Assembly: GCF_029867415.1 (NCBI RefSeq)
Contig: NC_081180.1
Span: 237,530,823-237,594,822, forward strand
Direction of reading: 5' to 3'
Length of the DNA stretch: 64,000 nt
Source of the DNA: Vicia villosa
Lineage: Eukaryota; Streptophyta; Magnoliopsida; Fabales; Fabaceae
Positions 1-10,325 of the stretch are shown piece after piece. The notes under the pieces are model-generated. The model ran no database searches, was not told the origin of the DNA, and saw only the letters and a list, made by a program, of their open reading frames with translations. Made by a program: the position numbers and the translations under genes. The stretch's first letter is position 1. The number at the start of each line of letters is the position of its first letter.

Positions 1-372
1 TTCTGAAATCCATGGACATCAAGGCCTGGAAGACTGTTTTAAAAGGATGGGAGCATTCTATTGAAAAGGAAAAAGAAGGGAATGTATCCTTAAAACCTTA
101 AGACGCTTGGTGTGATGGGGATGATAAATCTGCTCTTGGAAACTCCAAAGCTTTGAATGCTCTATTCAATTGAGTAGACAAGAATGTTTTCAGGTTGATC
201 AACACCTGTATTGTACTCAAGGATGCTTGGGAAATCTTCAGAACAACTTATGAAGGCACATCCAAAGTGAGGATGTCTAGACTTCAGCTTCTCACTTCCA
301 AAATTTAAAAATGAATGATGATGAAAGCATTCAGGATTTCACATGAATATTCTTGAAATTGCAATAAACTGA
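1..372 (+). pseudogene. Ty1/copia gag fragment (Sirevirus remnant S1)
   Basis: The frame starting at the ATG at 12 reads like the N-terminal part of a copia Gag (UBN2/DUF4219 type): a Trp-rich start (KAWKTVLKGW), then DAWEIFRTTYEGTSKV and a run ending SRLQLLTSK. This is the usual 'W..L...YEGT..VK..RL..L' signature of that family. The frame is broken by TAA at 99-101, TGA at 171-173 and TAA at 306-308, so no functional Gag can be made. The window starts inside it, so the LTR and PBS are not visible. Pol is not found before the ORF3-like region at 677, so protease to RNase H has been deleted, or lies unrecognisably in 373-676. I take it as the 5' part of the same Sirevirus whose 3' LTR is at 5763-7134. 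That linkage is inference from order and strand. Confidence 0.75.
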
Positions 373-676
373 AACAGGTTAACACTGAAATAACCCCCAA
401 ATTAGGTTTTGTTACACTGAATTGGGTTAACAATAACTTGTGTTCTTTTTCTTTCTGCAAGTTTATTTCAGTTATGATATTTATGCTGTAAGTCACTAGA
501 TCTTATAACAATTGTCTTGACATTGTGTGTTATTAGGACATATGTTTGTAATTGCCAGAATTTCAAAGTGGATACCTTGATGATCTTCCATGAACCAAAG
601 AACCTCTTATCAGAAAGAAGAGAAAAGTGTCATCTACATGTGAAGATAAACCCTCCGATTAAGCAAATACTCCTAT
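373..676. other. Non-coding remnant between gag and ORF3-like region
   Basis: AT-rich sequence with no open frame that I recognise. It lies where pol should be in the decayed Sirevirus, so most of pol appears to be deleted. Confidence 0.4.
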
Positions 677-1172
677 TTGTACAGTAGAACCTTTATAAGT
701 TATTTTACCATCTACAAGCAAGTCTCATGTCAGTACATCATATCAAGCAATATAGTTTCACTACCTCAACCCATACCTACCACCTCAGAACCATATTTAT
801 CTAACTATGAAGAAATCAACGCTTTCACCAACCATCTAGAAATACATGCATCCTCCAGTGACTCTTCAAGACATATTCATATTATCTTATCAAATTCTGA
901 AGATAAACCTTCATCTAGCTCCCACTCCACCCTGTTTGATCCTGATGCACCTTTAATCATATTAGATGATTCTAATTCGGATATGGGTTATGTTGAGTCG
1001 CTTTCATGACCTTCTCCTTACACACCTTTTGCCTATAACCTTGGTCCTTTTATAGCCTTACATGACCGAATCTCAAATCCTTATTCCACACCCACTAATC
1101 CTCTCATCCTTCAAATGACCTACTTTATTGTTTTGAAAATGATGCTCTAGATAGACTTTGTAGTGTGGTAGA
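677..1172 (+). pseudogene. ORF3/env-like region of Sirevirus S1, 5' part
   Basis: An open frame (677-1009) encodes a Ser/Pro/Asp-rich, low-complexity protein with no catalytic motif (segments such as PTTSEPYLSNYEE and SSSSHSTLFDPDAP). It is on the gag strand. Downstream, another frame stays open through 1172 and continues in phase at 4594 if the solo LTR between them is ignored. Position after pol and before the PPT fits the extra ORF (often called env-like) of Sireviruses. The protein itself is not diagnostic, so the name rests on position. It is interrupted at 1172/4589 by an Ogre-like LTR with TSD GTAGA. Confidence 0.45.
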
Positions 1173-1877
1173 TGTAACGGTAAAAAATACTCGAACGTGT
1201 TCACACACTCGAAATACAACAGAGTTGCCACCAAATTTTATTTATTCCAAAAGGAAAGGGAAACTATCGATAAAATCCACGAATAAAAATAAAATGGATA
1301 AGATGTTCATCGCAACCAAATTAGGGTTCGGGAGTCGGTTAAGCAAGGGGAACGTATTAGCACCCCTCAAATCCATCGTACTCGATGGTACCCATTTAGT
1401 TAGTTTCGTGTTTGAGTGTTAGTGTGATGTTTGCGTTCTTTTGTTTATTAATCGAGAAAAGATAAAAGAAAATGGTTTTATTATTGTGAAGAAAAATAAA
1501 AGATTTTTAATTATTATGCTCGCCAAGACGTTTGTATCTTGTGCCTACGTATTCCCTCATGCAATGGGAAAGTCAGAGCAATTGTAGTTCGGGCTAAGAA
1601 CCACGAAAGTTTGTTGGTTGATTTTAGCGAGAGGTACTCGATCGCTTTCAAATAGAGACAATACTACGCGCACATGGATAAGAGATCACTACAAGAATGG
1701 ATGACTAAATCAAGAGTCAGACAGGATTTTTGTCATCATCGCATTCGAGTGGAAGATATTCGATCTTCACATGTGGAAGTATGTTCACATATGAAATTGA
1801 CTAAGTGTCTCGTTTATGAGAAGAGTTTTAAAAGCCATAAGGCAAAAAGGTTTGAATGAAATTGAAGATTGTTTTTT

Positions 1878-2214
1878 AAAGGGATGTTTAGTGAACATTT
1901 TGAGCATAAGTGTGCACCTAGCGTGTTGTTCACCCAAGATATTCAAAAGGATGCGAGCCCAATTGTCACTTGGTATCCACATTGGTAAAAGAGGATATTT
2001 ACGGACATTTAGTAAAGGATTGAGCATAGGTGTTCACCTAGCGCGTCTTTACCCAAGGTATTCAACAGGAGCGAGTCCAATTGTCACTTGTGGTCCAATA
2101 AAAGGATATTGGTGGACATTTAGCAAAGGATTGAGCATAGGTGTTCACCTAGCGCGTCTTTACCCAAGGTATTCAACAGGAGCGAGTCCCATTGTCACTT
2201 GTTGTTCTTGTTAA
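1878..2214 (+). repeat. Three ~111-113 bp tandem units inside solo LTR 1
   Basis: Units begin near 1880, 1993 and 2104. Each carries 'ttgagcataggtgttcacctagcg', then 'ggtattcaacaggagcgagtc' and 'attgtcacttg'. Units 2 and 3 are close to identical; unit 1 is more diverged. Confidence 0.85.
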
Positions 2215-2230
2215 TTAATTTGTTTTGATT

Positions 2231-2540
2231 CAAAGGATCAAGGTATTCAAGAGGTGTTCATCCCTTGTCACTTGATCTCTTGGTTTGATTAATGTGTTTT
2301 AATTCAAAAGATCAAGGTATTCAAGAAGTGTTCACCCCTTGTCACTTGATCTCTTGGTTTGATTAATGTGTTTTAATTCAAAAGATCAAGGTATTCAAGA
2401 AGTGTTCACCTCTTGTCACTTGATCCCTTGATTTGATTAAGAAAGGTTTAAAAAAACTTTTATTTTTATGTGTTTTAATCCAAAAGATCAAGGTATTCAA
2501 GAGGTGTTCACCCCTTGTCACTCGATCTCTTGATATTGTT
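2231..2540 (+). repeat. 74-bp tandem repeat, four units
   Basis: Units start at 2231, 2305 and 2379 (exactly 74 bp apart) and 2481. The core is 'gatcaaggtattcaag' followed by 'gtgttcacc' and 'cttgtcacttgatc'. Unit 3 has an A/T-rich insertion of about 28 bp before unit 4. The core 'ggtattcaa...gtcactt' resembles the neighbouring 111-bp units, so the two arrays probably share an origin. Confidence 0.9.
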
Positions 2541-2674
2541 AAAAAAATGTTTTTGTGATAAGATTTGAAATGGACTCGACGTTGGATCGAGTAAATTTTA
2601 TTTAAATAAAAACTTTTTTTTTGGGTTTTTAAATAATAAAGATAAAATCTAAATATGAAAACATTTTTTTTATT

Positions 2675-2961
2675 GGGTTAATAGTCATTTGCCCTCCTGC
2701 AATAGTAGCGATATTCGGTTTACCCCCCTTTTAAAAAAAAATTTGTATTACCCCCCTATAATATTAACATTGTAAGTCTTTTGCCCCCTAAGAGGGAAAA
2801 TTACCCCCTGTAAAATATACTTTTTTGATTTTACTCCCTGGTTTTTACACGTTTAGGGGGGTACCCAAATATTACAGGGGGGTAATACAAAATTTTTTTT
2901 AAAAAAGGGGGTAAACCGAATATCGCTACTATTTTGCAGGGGGGCAAATGACTATTAACCC
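2675..2961. mobile_element. Mutator-type MITE (287 bp, 9-bp TSD)
   Basis: It starts GGGTTAATAGTCATTTG and ends with the reverse complement. The arms stay complementary for about 100 bp, including 'agtagcgatattcggttta' and its inverted partner. It is flanked by TTTTTTATT at 2666-2674 and 2962-2970. A 9-bp duplication is typical of the Mutator superfamily. There is no coding capacity. It inserted into the Ogre-like solo LTR. Its ends resemble those of the larger element at 8698-10,571, so they are one family at different sizes. The T-rich TSD is low in complexity, which weakens that single point. Confidence 0.85.
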
Positions 2962-3289
2962 TTTTTTATTTTTTAGATATTAATGAAAGAAGAAGAAATT
3001 ATTAATCTAATAAGAAAACATTTGGTCCAAATTAAAAAAAAAAAAGAAATAGAAACAAATGGGCTAAAAAAAAGTGAAATGGGGTGATTTAGGAAGCTAG
3101 GCACTGGGCTATAGGAATAAGGCCCAAGATAGTTGACAAAAAAACAAAAAAAAAAAGCAATGGACCTGGGCCGGACCGGTCGACCCAGGATCCGCCCATT
3201 CTCTCCCTACAACATCGGGTTCAAGGAACCCTAAATAAAAAAAATGCCCCATATCGGTTCTCTCTAACTCGTTTCTGTGTTTTTAGGGA

Positions 3290-3750
3290 AAAGCGATACA
3301 GTATCTGGTTTGACCAGTCATAGTAATTTCTCAAACAAGAGAAATTTCAATATTTTTACAAAGAGAATTCAATAATGGTCATTTGACCAATCACAATAAT
3401 TTCTCAAACAAAGAGAAATTCAAATAATTCTCTAAAGAGAATCCAAGAAAAATTTATACTTGAAGATTTCTCAACTCAAACGAGGAGAAATTAACATTAT
3501 TCTCTAAGGAGAAATCAAGAAAATACTCGGAAAATTCAACAAGTAGAAAGAAAGAGGGAGAAGTTTTTGGTGTGTTTTGGAAAGAAACAAGTGACTTCCT
3601 TATATAATGAAATAAACTAGCCAAAATTTCTAATCTAAGCAATGTGGGACTAAGGAGTTTTTGCAACTAACATACAATGTGAGACTTGACTTAATGAACT
3701 TTTTTCAATTCATCTCACTATATTGTAATACATACACAATATTCCAACAA
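3290..3750 (-). mobile_element. Possible minus-strand copia solo LTR inside solo LTR 1
   Basis: Read on the minus strand, the segment starts TGTTGGAATATTGTG near 3750. It carries 'gtcccacattg' and a TATA-like 'cattatataaggaag' near 3596-3612, a layout common in plant copia LTRs. Several 'ttctcaaacaaagagaaatt' units follow. I could not find the other end or a TSD, so the left limit is a guess. Confidence 0.35.
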
Positions 3751-4593
3751 TATGTTACTCTATTTCTGCAGATTTTGTGAAAGGAATGAAGGAAGAACTT
3801 TGGTGATTTTTTTAGCAGAGTAACAATCGTTTTTTTTCTCTCCTTTTATTGTTGTTCTGTTCTGATTTTATAGAGGGATTGAGGGGATTTTTGGGGGGAA
3901 AGTTTGGTGAGTTTGAACAATTGTGTTAATTGTTGTTTGTTCTTTCTTATGCAGGTTTTGGTATGAACATTTTGGTGCAAGCTTTGGAGTATTTTGAAGC
4001 TGGTCTTGGACTGGTTACAGCAGTAGCAGCAAGGTGGTAGTAGAGAGATGCAGGGTGCAGAGATGTGAAGAGAAGACAAATTTTTGTTGTTTATTTTTGT
4101 CCCCTTTTTTGTACTATTTTTTGTAGTTTGTAAAAAGAAAAAAATGCAAATGGACATTTAGAAAAAGAACAAATTTAGCCCAAAAACAAAGCCTTCTCTT
4201 ATTATAAAATTAAAAAAAGGGCTTAGAAAAACAAAAGATGTAATTGGGCCCAAGAATAAATTCTTAATTTTAACATAGACAATTACAATAATAAAAAACT
4301 AATAACAATAACAAAAGAAAAAGGAATTAGTTAATATATATGAAAAAAACTTAAAAAGTAATTCGAATTTTAACAATAAAATTAAATTAGAATAAATTTT
4401 TTTTTAACATTGAATTAGAACTAAAATCTAAACAACGAATTAATATGTTGAAATAAAAGAAATAACATAATAGGATAAAAAAATGACAAAAGTATATAAA
4501 CTATACTTTTTTTTATGCAATGATGAATTAAAATGCGACATGCTTAAAAAATGAATGATTTGTACTGGGCAAAATTTGGGGTACGACAGTAGA

Positions 4594-5068
4594 TGCTTGT
4601 TATGATGGATTGAATCCAGAGGTAACTGATTCCTTCTGGAATAACTTTAAGCAGAGGATGCACTCTAGCGCTTCTGAAGTCTAGTTCTTCTACTTCAAGG
4701 AAGAAATGCGGAAGAGGAATGCTGAGATTACTTAATGTCAGCCTGCTCCTCCCATGCTTTGTCTTCCGGCTCTGGAAGTTTCAATTCCTAAAGAGCTTTC
4801 TTTTGACCAACAGGATCTCACTCTGGATGAGATTTCTTTTGAGCAGCTAGTTGGTGATACTACTGGTGTTAAGAAGACACAAGCATCTATCTCTAGTGAT
4901 GCGTCTGCTCTGCTTCAACAAACTCTAGAAGAGTTTAGAATAGAAAAGGCCTTTGTGAGTAAAAGGTTGGAAGTGCAAGATCAGAGGCATGAAGAAAAAC
5001 AGATCATGAACTCTGGGATCATGAAGATGCTGCTGGAGATTTCCTCGAAGCTATCTGGGAACCCTTAA
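4594..5068 (+). pseudogene. ORF3/env-like region of Sirevirus S1, 3' part
   Basis: The frame resumes directly after the TSD of the solo LTR. It is stopped by TAG near 4681, and an open stretch runs from 4754 to the TAA at 5068. The last part is rich in Leu/Glu/Lys/Gln at heptad-like spacing (ASALLQQTLEEF then RLEVQDQRHEEKQIM and MLLEISSKL) and looks like a coiled coil. A C-terminal coiled coil is known for ORF3/env-like proteins of Sireviruses. It is followed by PPT-like G tracts and a 3' LTR, which fits. The region is broken by the LTR insertion and at least one stop, so it is not functional. Confidence 0.55.
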
Positions 5069-5200
5069 CCATTTTATTTTCCTTTGTCCTTTTGGACCTT
5101 AGTTTCTTTTGTCCTTATTTCAAAAAAAAATTACTTTATCAATTAGTCAATGACACATTATCTTTTTTAGTTATTTTTGTTAAAGTCTTTTTGATTTTTG

Positions 5201-5762
5201 ACAAAGGGGGAGAACTGAATATGATTTTGATATATCTATTCTCATGAGATCTTTCCCAAACATGATATGCATGAGTTTTTGCGTCTAACAATGTTTGTTC
5301 AAGAACTTTGCAAAAGTTCACTAAAATTTTATAGACAGACAAAACTCTTGAAGATAGTCATAAGACTAGTCAAGATTTGAGAATCAACTAAGTTCATATG
5401 TTCTGAACATGGTAAATACTCTAAAAGAACCTCGTTTATGAAGTTTAGCGCAAATTGGCAAACAAGTTTTATCAACCAATTTCTATCAATTCATTGCATT
5501 CTAATAGAAAGTCATGATCTGAGATGAAGAACAGTGCATTTCTAGTCAGACTCTGATGGAATTGCAAATAGGGAAGTATTCCTTTCCTGCTAATTTCTTA
5601 TAATTCAAAATTATTTGTAAGTCTTGAGCTCAGGAGGAGCCTCTAAATAAGCTTAAATGAAATTTGAGAGTATGGTTTTTAGGGGGAGTTGTTTAGCTAA
5701 CTTTGAATATGATTGTATGTGATTTAGACATAGTATAAATTCTTCATAAAAAAGGGGGAGAC
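5201..5762 (+). promoter_or_regulatory. Multiple polypurine tracts before the S1 3' LTR
   Basis: Three G-rich tracts lie ahead of the LTR: 'acaaagggggag' near 5201, 'tagggggag' near 5680, and 'aaaaaagggggag' ending at 5760. The last touches the LTR start at 5763 and is the likely plus-strand primer. Repeated PPT-like motifs upstream of the 3' LTR are a reported hallmark of Sireviruses. Confidence 0.75.
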
Positions 5763-7134
5763 TGTAAGAACAAGATTTTTTTCTGCATCTGGCCTTATGT
5801 TTTGATGATAACATTATATGATATCTAAGAGAAAAATTTAGTACTCTAACAGTTTATGTCTAGTATGTAGCTTTTGCTAACAGGTTCTGACTCTGAAGAA
5901 AAGGCGTGTGGTGTCATTAAGTTCTGAACTTAACACTCTCTGACTATGGAAGAAACCAACCGTGTTTACAAATTTAGTAAAGTTCAAGAATGCTTCTATA
6001 ACAACGGTTCTGAAGAATGTTAGTGATAAAGCTTCTGATCGTGACTCTCGTAGAAGACCTTTTGGGGACTCCTCTAGCTCTGAGATTTTATTGTCCAAGT
6101 TCTGAAGATTTTGAAGACAAGGTTCTAGAAGAATGAGTTCTAAAGATTATGAAGACAAGAGATTCTAAACACCAAGTGTTGAAGACTATGAAAACAAGGT
6201 TCTGGATGAACAAGTTCTGAAGATTATGAAGACTTAGTTTATGAAGATTCATAGACTAAGTGCCGAAGACTCTGAACACAAGTTTCTTAAGACTCTAAAG
6301 ACTTAGGTTCTAGTGAATCAAGTTTTGGTCCTTCTAAACATGCTTCATCATCTACTATCAAAAGCCTCCGAGGATTAGAAGATAAGATCAAAACTGGTTT
6401 ATGTGAGGAAATAGTATGAGGTACATATGTTTCCACTACCCGGATAGGGTGGTACAAGGACAGTACTACTGTATCATTTTGTCGACCACTCCCTCAGTGA
6501 CTGTTGGAACCAAACAACTGGAATTAAGTATTCCTATTCTACCCTTTAACTGACTTCTTTTTGGCTATAAAAGCAAGACTTGGAAGATCAAAGAAGTGGA
6601 CAAAAAACTACAAAACTATGCTGAAACACTGCAAAAATCTCTATGATTATTATTTATATAGTTTTGTAAGCAAGTAAACTTTTGTTCGTTAACTTGCAGT
6701 AAGTGAGCTTTTGTTCGATACTTGCTTAACACTTTTGTGTTATTTGGTTGCATTTAAACTTATGTAATCTGCTTTCAAGAAGAAACTTTGTTAACACAAA
6801 CCTTTGTATTCAACTAGTGAGTTGATAGTTCCTTAAGAGACTAGGGTTTAGTCGAGATTCTCAAGAAGACATCAAAGTGTTGTCTTTGTGGTTTGTAACA
6901 TCGACATTTGGTCTTTGTTGTGGTTTTTGTAATCAGTTCGGTTATAGGGGATTAAGTCCTTGTTGATAAGGCGAAATCACCTTTGCCGGTGAACTGGAGT
7001 AACTTTGTTAATAGTGAACCAAGATAAAATAATTGTGTTATTTATTTTTGTTCTTCTGTTCTTGTGTTTTTGACTTGGGAATAATTTGATCTTAAACTTT
7101 AAAACCCAATTCAAAGGCCCTTTCTTGTGTTTCA
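5763..7134 (+). mobile_element. 3' LTR of decayed Sirevirus S1
   Basis: It starts TGTAAGAACAAGAT just after the PPT and contains 'ttttgatgataaca', which also occurs early in the LTR of the complete element at 33,334. The U3 part carries degenerate repeats of 'gttctgaagattatgaagaca'. A good TATA-like box, ggctataaaag (6563-6573), follows. The end is set at 'tgtgtttca' (7134), where homology to the end of the other Sirevirus LTR stops. The next five bases, CGCAC, are the TSD of the following solo LTR. The 5' LTR is outside the window or lost. Confidence 0.7.
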
Positions 7135-8999
7135 CGCACTGTAATACGGTGGGAGAACTGACTTTTTGAAAATGTTGCGGATAGCAAGAGTCGCCACCGA
7201 CTTTTATTTTATCCAATTGGAAAGGCAAAAAGAACAGGAAAGAACTTTGAAAGATTTTGAGTTCGAGGGGTAGGTTATACAAAGGGAAGGTGTAAACACC
7301 TTTTGTATCCATGGTTATCCATGGGCTCTTAATTGCTTAGCTCACTTTGTTTTCAAAATGTTTGAAGTGTAGTGTGTGAATAAAAAAAAGTATTTGAATA
7401 AGGACTTTAGCTTGTAAAATAAGCGTAGCCTTTTTGAATTGATTTGAAAAAAGAGTGGGAAAAGTATTTTTGACTTGAATTTGAAAAGAGCAAACATTTA
7501 AGAGCACCTACCCTAAGTTTAAATTTTTCTGTTCTTTAAGACTTTTGTTTGAAAGGGCTATCCATACCATAAAGAGGGCATGTAGTCTTTTCATTGGATG
7601 TATCGGGTCATCGAGGATTATCGTTCGCCATAAGACTATCCCTACCATAAAGAGGGCAGGTAGTCTTTAGGGAAGGATATAATAGTCATTTTAGGCAACC
7701 AGTAAAGATACCTTAGCATTTGAAGGAACGATCATCATTTTATTCGAGGCAACATCGAGGGACGAGATCATATTTATCATAGGCAACTCGAAGGGACTAT
7801 GATCTTTATATCGAGGGACTATGATGATTTTTTCGAAGGCAGCAAGCTAAGGCATCCCTACGCTCGAAGGGACTTGACTATTTAAACCGAGAAGGCATCA
7901 TAAGAGAGGAAACCTTAGAGGTGTGTGTGTGCAATGATCAAGTGATTCAGTTCGGATATTTTTATCTTGTATTAGGCAAACTAAATTTATTAAATTGTTG
8001 TCACTCCTTATTTGTTACTAACCACGTAGTTAAAATATCAGCAGAAAATATAAACCACAATTATAGTTATAAAGTGCGGAAAGTAAAGGCAGGAAAATAA
8101 AAGGGTCCTAATTACTATTACATCAAAATTGAATAGGCAACCTATACACCTTCTAATATTTAAATAACAAAAATAAATAAATAAATAAATGGCATAATTA
8201 AAAAGGGAAAATTAAAATGGAGGCAAAAAATCAAAAATAAAGGTTGCATGCGACAATCACATAGTATGAGGTGAGAAGAGAATCACGTTTGAAGAAATTC
8301 AATGTTTGATTACAAAAAGGATAAACCTAAACCTTAAAGGTTAACTTAATGGCTAAAAATACCTAAGGGTAAAAACCTTAGCCTACGGTTAATGGGCAAC
8401 ACCTACCAATAGTAAAACCTAATGTGTGACTTTTTAGGATTAAGGGAGAAGGTTAGTGATCAAACCTAAAATTAATAGTTATTATTAAAATTAAACCTAA
8501 AAATAAATATTAGCCTAAAAACCCTAATTCGATTAAATTAACCTAGGTGTACCAATTAAATTAAATTACTAAACATAAAAATTAACTAATTACTAAACTT
8601 AAAATTAAAAAAAACTTTAAATTAAATCTAAATTATATTATTAATCTAAAAACCTAAATTAAAACTAAATTATATTATTAATCTAAAATAAAAAAAAGGG
8701 TTAAATACTATTCACCCCCTGCCAAATTAGCGAGATTCGGTTTTCCCCCTTATTAAAAAAAAATTTAGCCTTCGCCCCTTAGAAAACAAGATTCTGTTTT
8801 CAGACACCCCCTATCCCTTGTTTGGCTGACTGGGCGAGGGGAATCTTGTTGACTAGGCATGGTATCTTGCTGACTGGGCATGTTTTTGGAAAGCTTGCAA
8901 AATTGCAAATAATCAAACTTGCAAAACCTGGGTTTGGAACCCAGGTAACAATGGTTAATAGTTGCGCAACCAACCACTAAAGCAGAATGCTCAATTGTG

Positions 9000-10200
9000 T
9001 TATAATTTCCAAAGCAAATAAATATATATATTACGTTTATATATTACTTTATTTATTTATTTATTAATATACTTTATTACTAATATATTAATATATGTTT
9101 ATATATTACTTTATTAATGTTTATTAACATTTTAATGTTATATATATATATATATATTTTAAAATTTTTAAATTTAACTGTTAATGTTATATATTTTTTT
9201 TAATGTTATAAAAATTTAACATTTTAATGTTATATATATTTAACATTATAAAAATTTAACATTTTAATTTTAATGTTATATATGTTAACTGTTAAATTTA
9301 ACATTTTAATGTTATATATATTTTATAAATTTTTTATAAATATATATATTAACGTAAATAAAAATTTTACAAATAAAAATATATTAACGTAAATAAAAAC
9401 GTAAATTTTACATATTTATATATATTTTAAATTTATTAAAAATTTTAAATATTTTAAATAAAAACGTTAATAAATATATATAGATTTAATAAAAAAAATT
9501 ATAAATTTTTAACATTTTATAAATATTAACTTTTTAACATTTTACAAATATTAATATTATTTTATAATAACTTAAAAAAGCTGTACATAAAAAATATTTA
9601 AATAATTATATAAATGTATTATTTAATTATTATAAAATATTTAAATGTATTTTAATTAATATATGCATGTTTTGTTGTTAATTAAAATTATTAACTTTTT
9701 ATATAAATGTAAATTAAAACGTTTTTTAAATATAATTATTAAATAATACATTTATATAATTATTTAAATATTTTATATGTACAACTTTTTTAAATATAAT
9801 TATATAAAAAAAACATTAATTAAAAATTTAATTAAATAAAAAAACGTTTTAATTACAGTTTTTTTAATTTATATATTATTGAAAAATTTAATTAAATAAA
9901 AAACATTTTAATTAACATTTTAATTTATATATTATTAAAAACGTTAAAATATTTAAAATACATTTATATAATTATATGAAAAAACCTTAAAGTATTTTAA
10001 ATACATTTAAACATAATTATGAAAAAAGTTAATTAAAAACGTTAATTACCTATTTTATAAAAAAAACGTAAATTAAAATACTTTTAAACATTTTATAATT
10101 ATATAATTATTAAATAATACAGCTTTTTTAATTTATATATTATTGAAAAAGTTAATTAAAAAACTAATTAATATGTACAGCTTTTTTAATTTACATATTA
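9000..10200. repeat. AT-rich core of the Mutator-type element
   Basis: About 1.2 kb made of shuffled short words such as 'ttaatgttatatata', 'aaaacgtt' and 'aattaaaa', with many short inverted repeats. No gene or promoter can be supported here. Confidence 0.8.
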
Positions 10201-10257
10201 TTGAAAAAGAATGGTGTATTATTATATAGAACTGTTTTGCCATTATAAACAACAAAG

Positions 10258-10325
10258 TATGCATGGTTTGGTGGTAAGCTTGCAACTTTGTAACCTTAAA
10301 GACCTGGGTTCAAATCCTAGGTTTT
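10258..10325 (+). other. tRNA-like block in the right arm of the Mutator-type element
   Basis: 'tggtttggtggtaagc' resembles an A box and 'cctgggttcaaatcctagg' a T arm with B box, about 45 bases apart. A similar block in reverse lies in the left arm (about 8920-8990). There is no acceptor stem, so it is not a tRNA gene. It may be a relic of a tRNA-derived SINE or an internal Pol III promoter. Confidence 0.4.

Larger units (their letters stand above)
1173..4588 (+). mobile_element. Ogre-like Ty3/gypsy solo LTR 1 (TSD GTAGA)
   Basis: It starts TGTAACGGTA and ends TTTGGGGTACGACA, and is flanked by a perfect 5-bp duplication GTAGA (1168-1172 and 4589-4593). No PBS, coding domain or second LTR is present, so this is a solo LTR left by LTR-LTR recombination. 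Segments such as 'agagttgccaccaaa', 'gggttcgggagtcggtta' and 'tattagcacccctc' are of the kind I associate with Ogre/Tat LTRs of legumes. The family name comes from memory of such LTRs. Inside are two tandem arrays, a Mutator-like MITE and perhaps a minus-strand copia LTR. Without the MITE it is about 3.1 kb. Confidence 0.8.

Noticed and set aside
1165..2214. Several frames of 61-132 codons in solo LTR 1
   Set aside because: They lie in LTR and tandem repeat DNA; the repeated peptide comes from the 111-bp unit.
6977..7312. 111-codon minus frame across an LTR boundary
   Set aside because: It spans the end of the S1 LTR and the start of solo LTR 2, two unrelated pieces of DNA.
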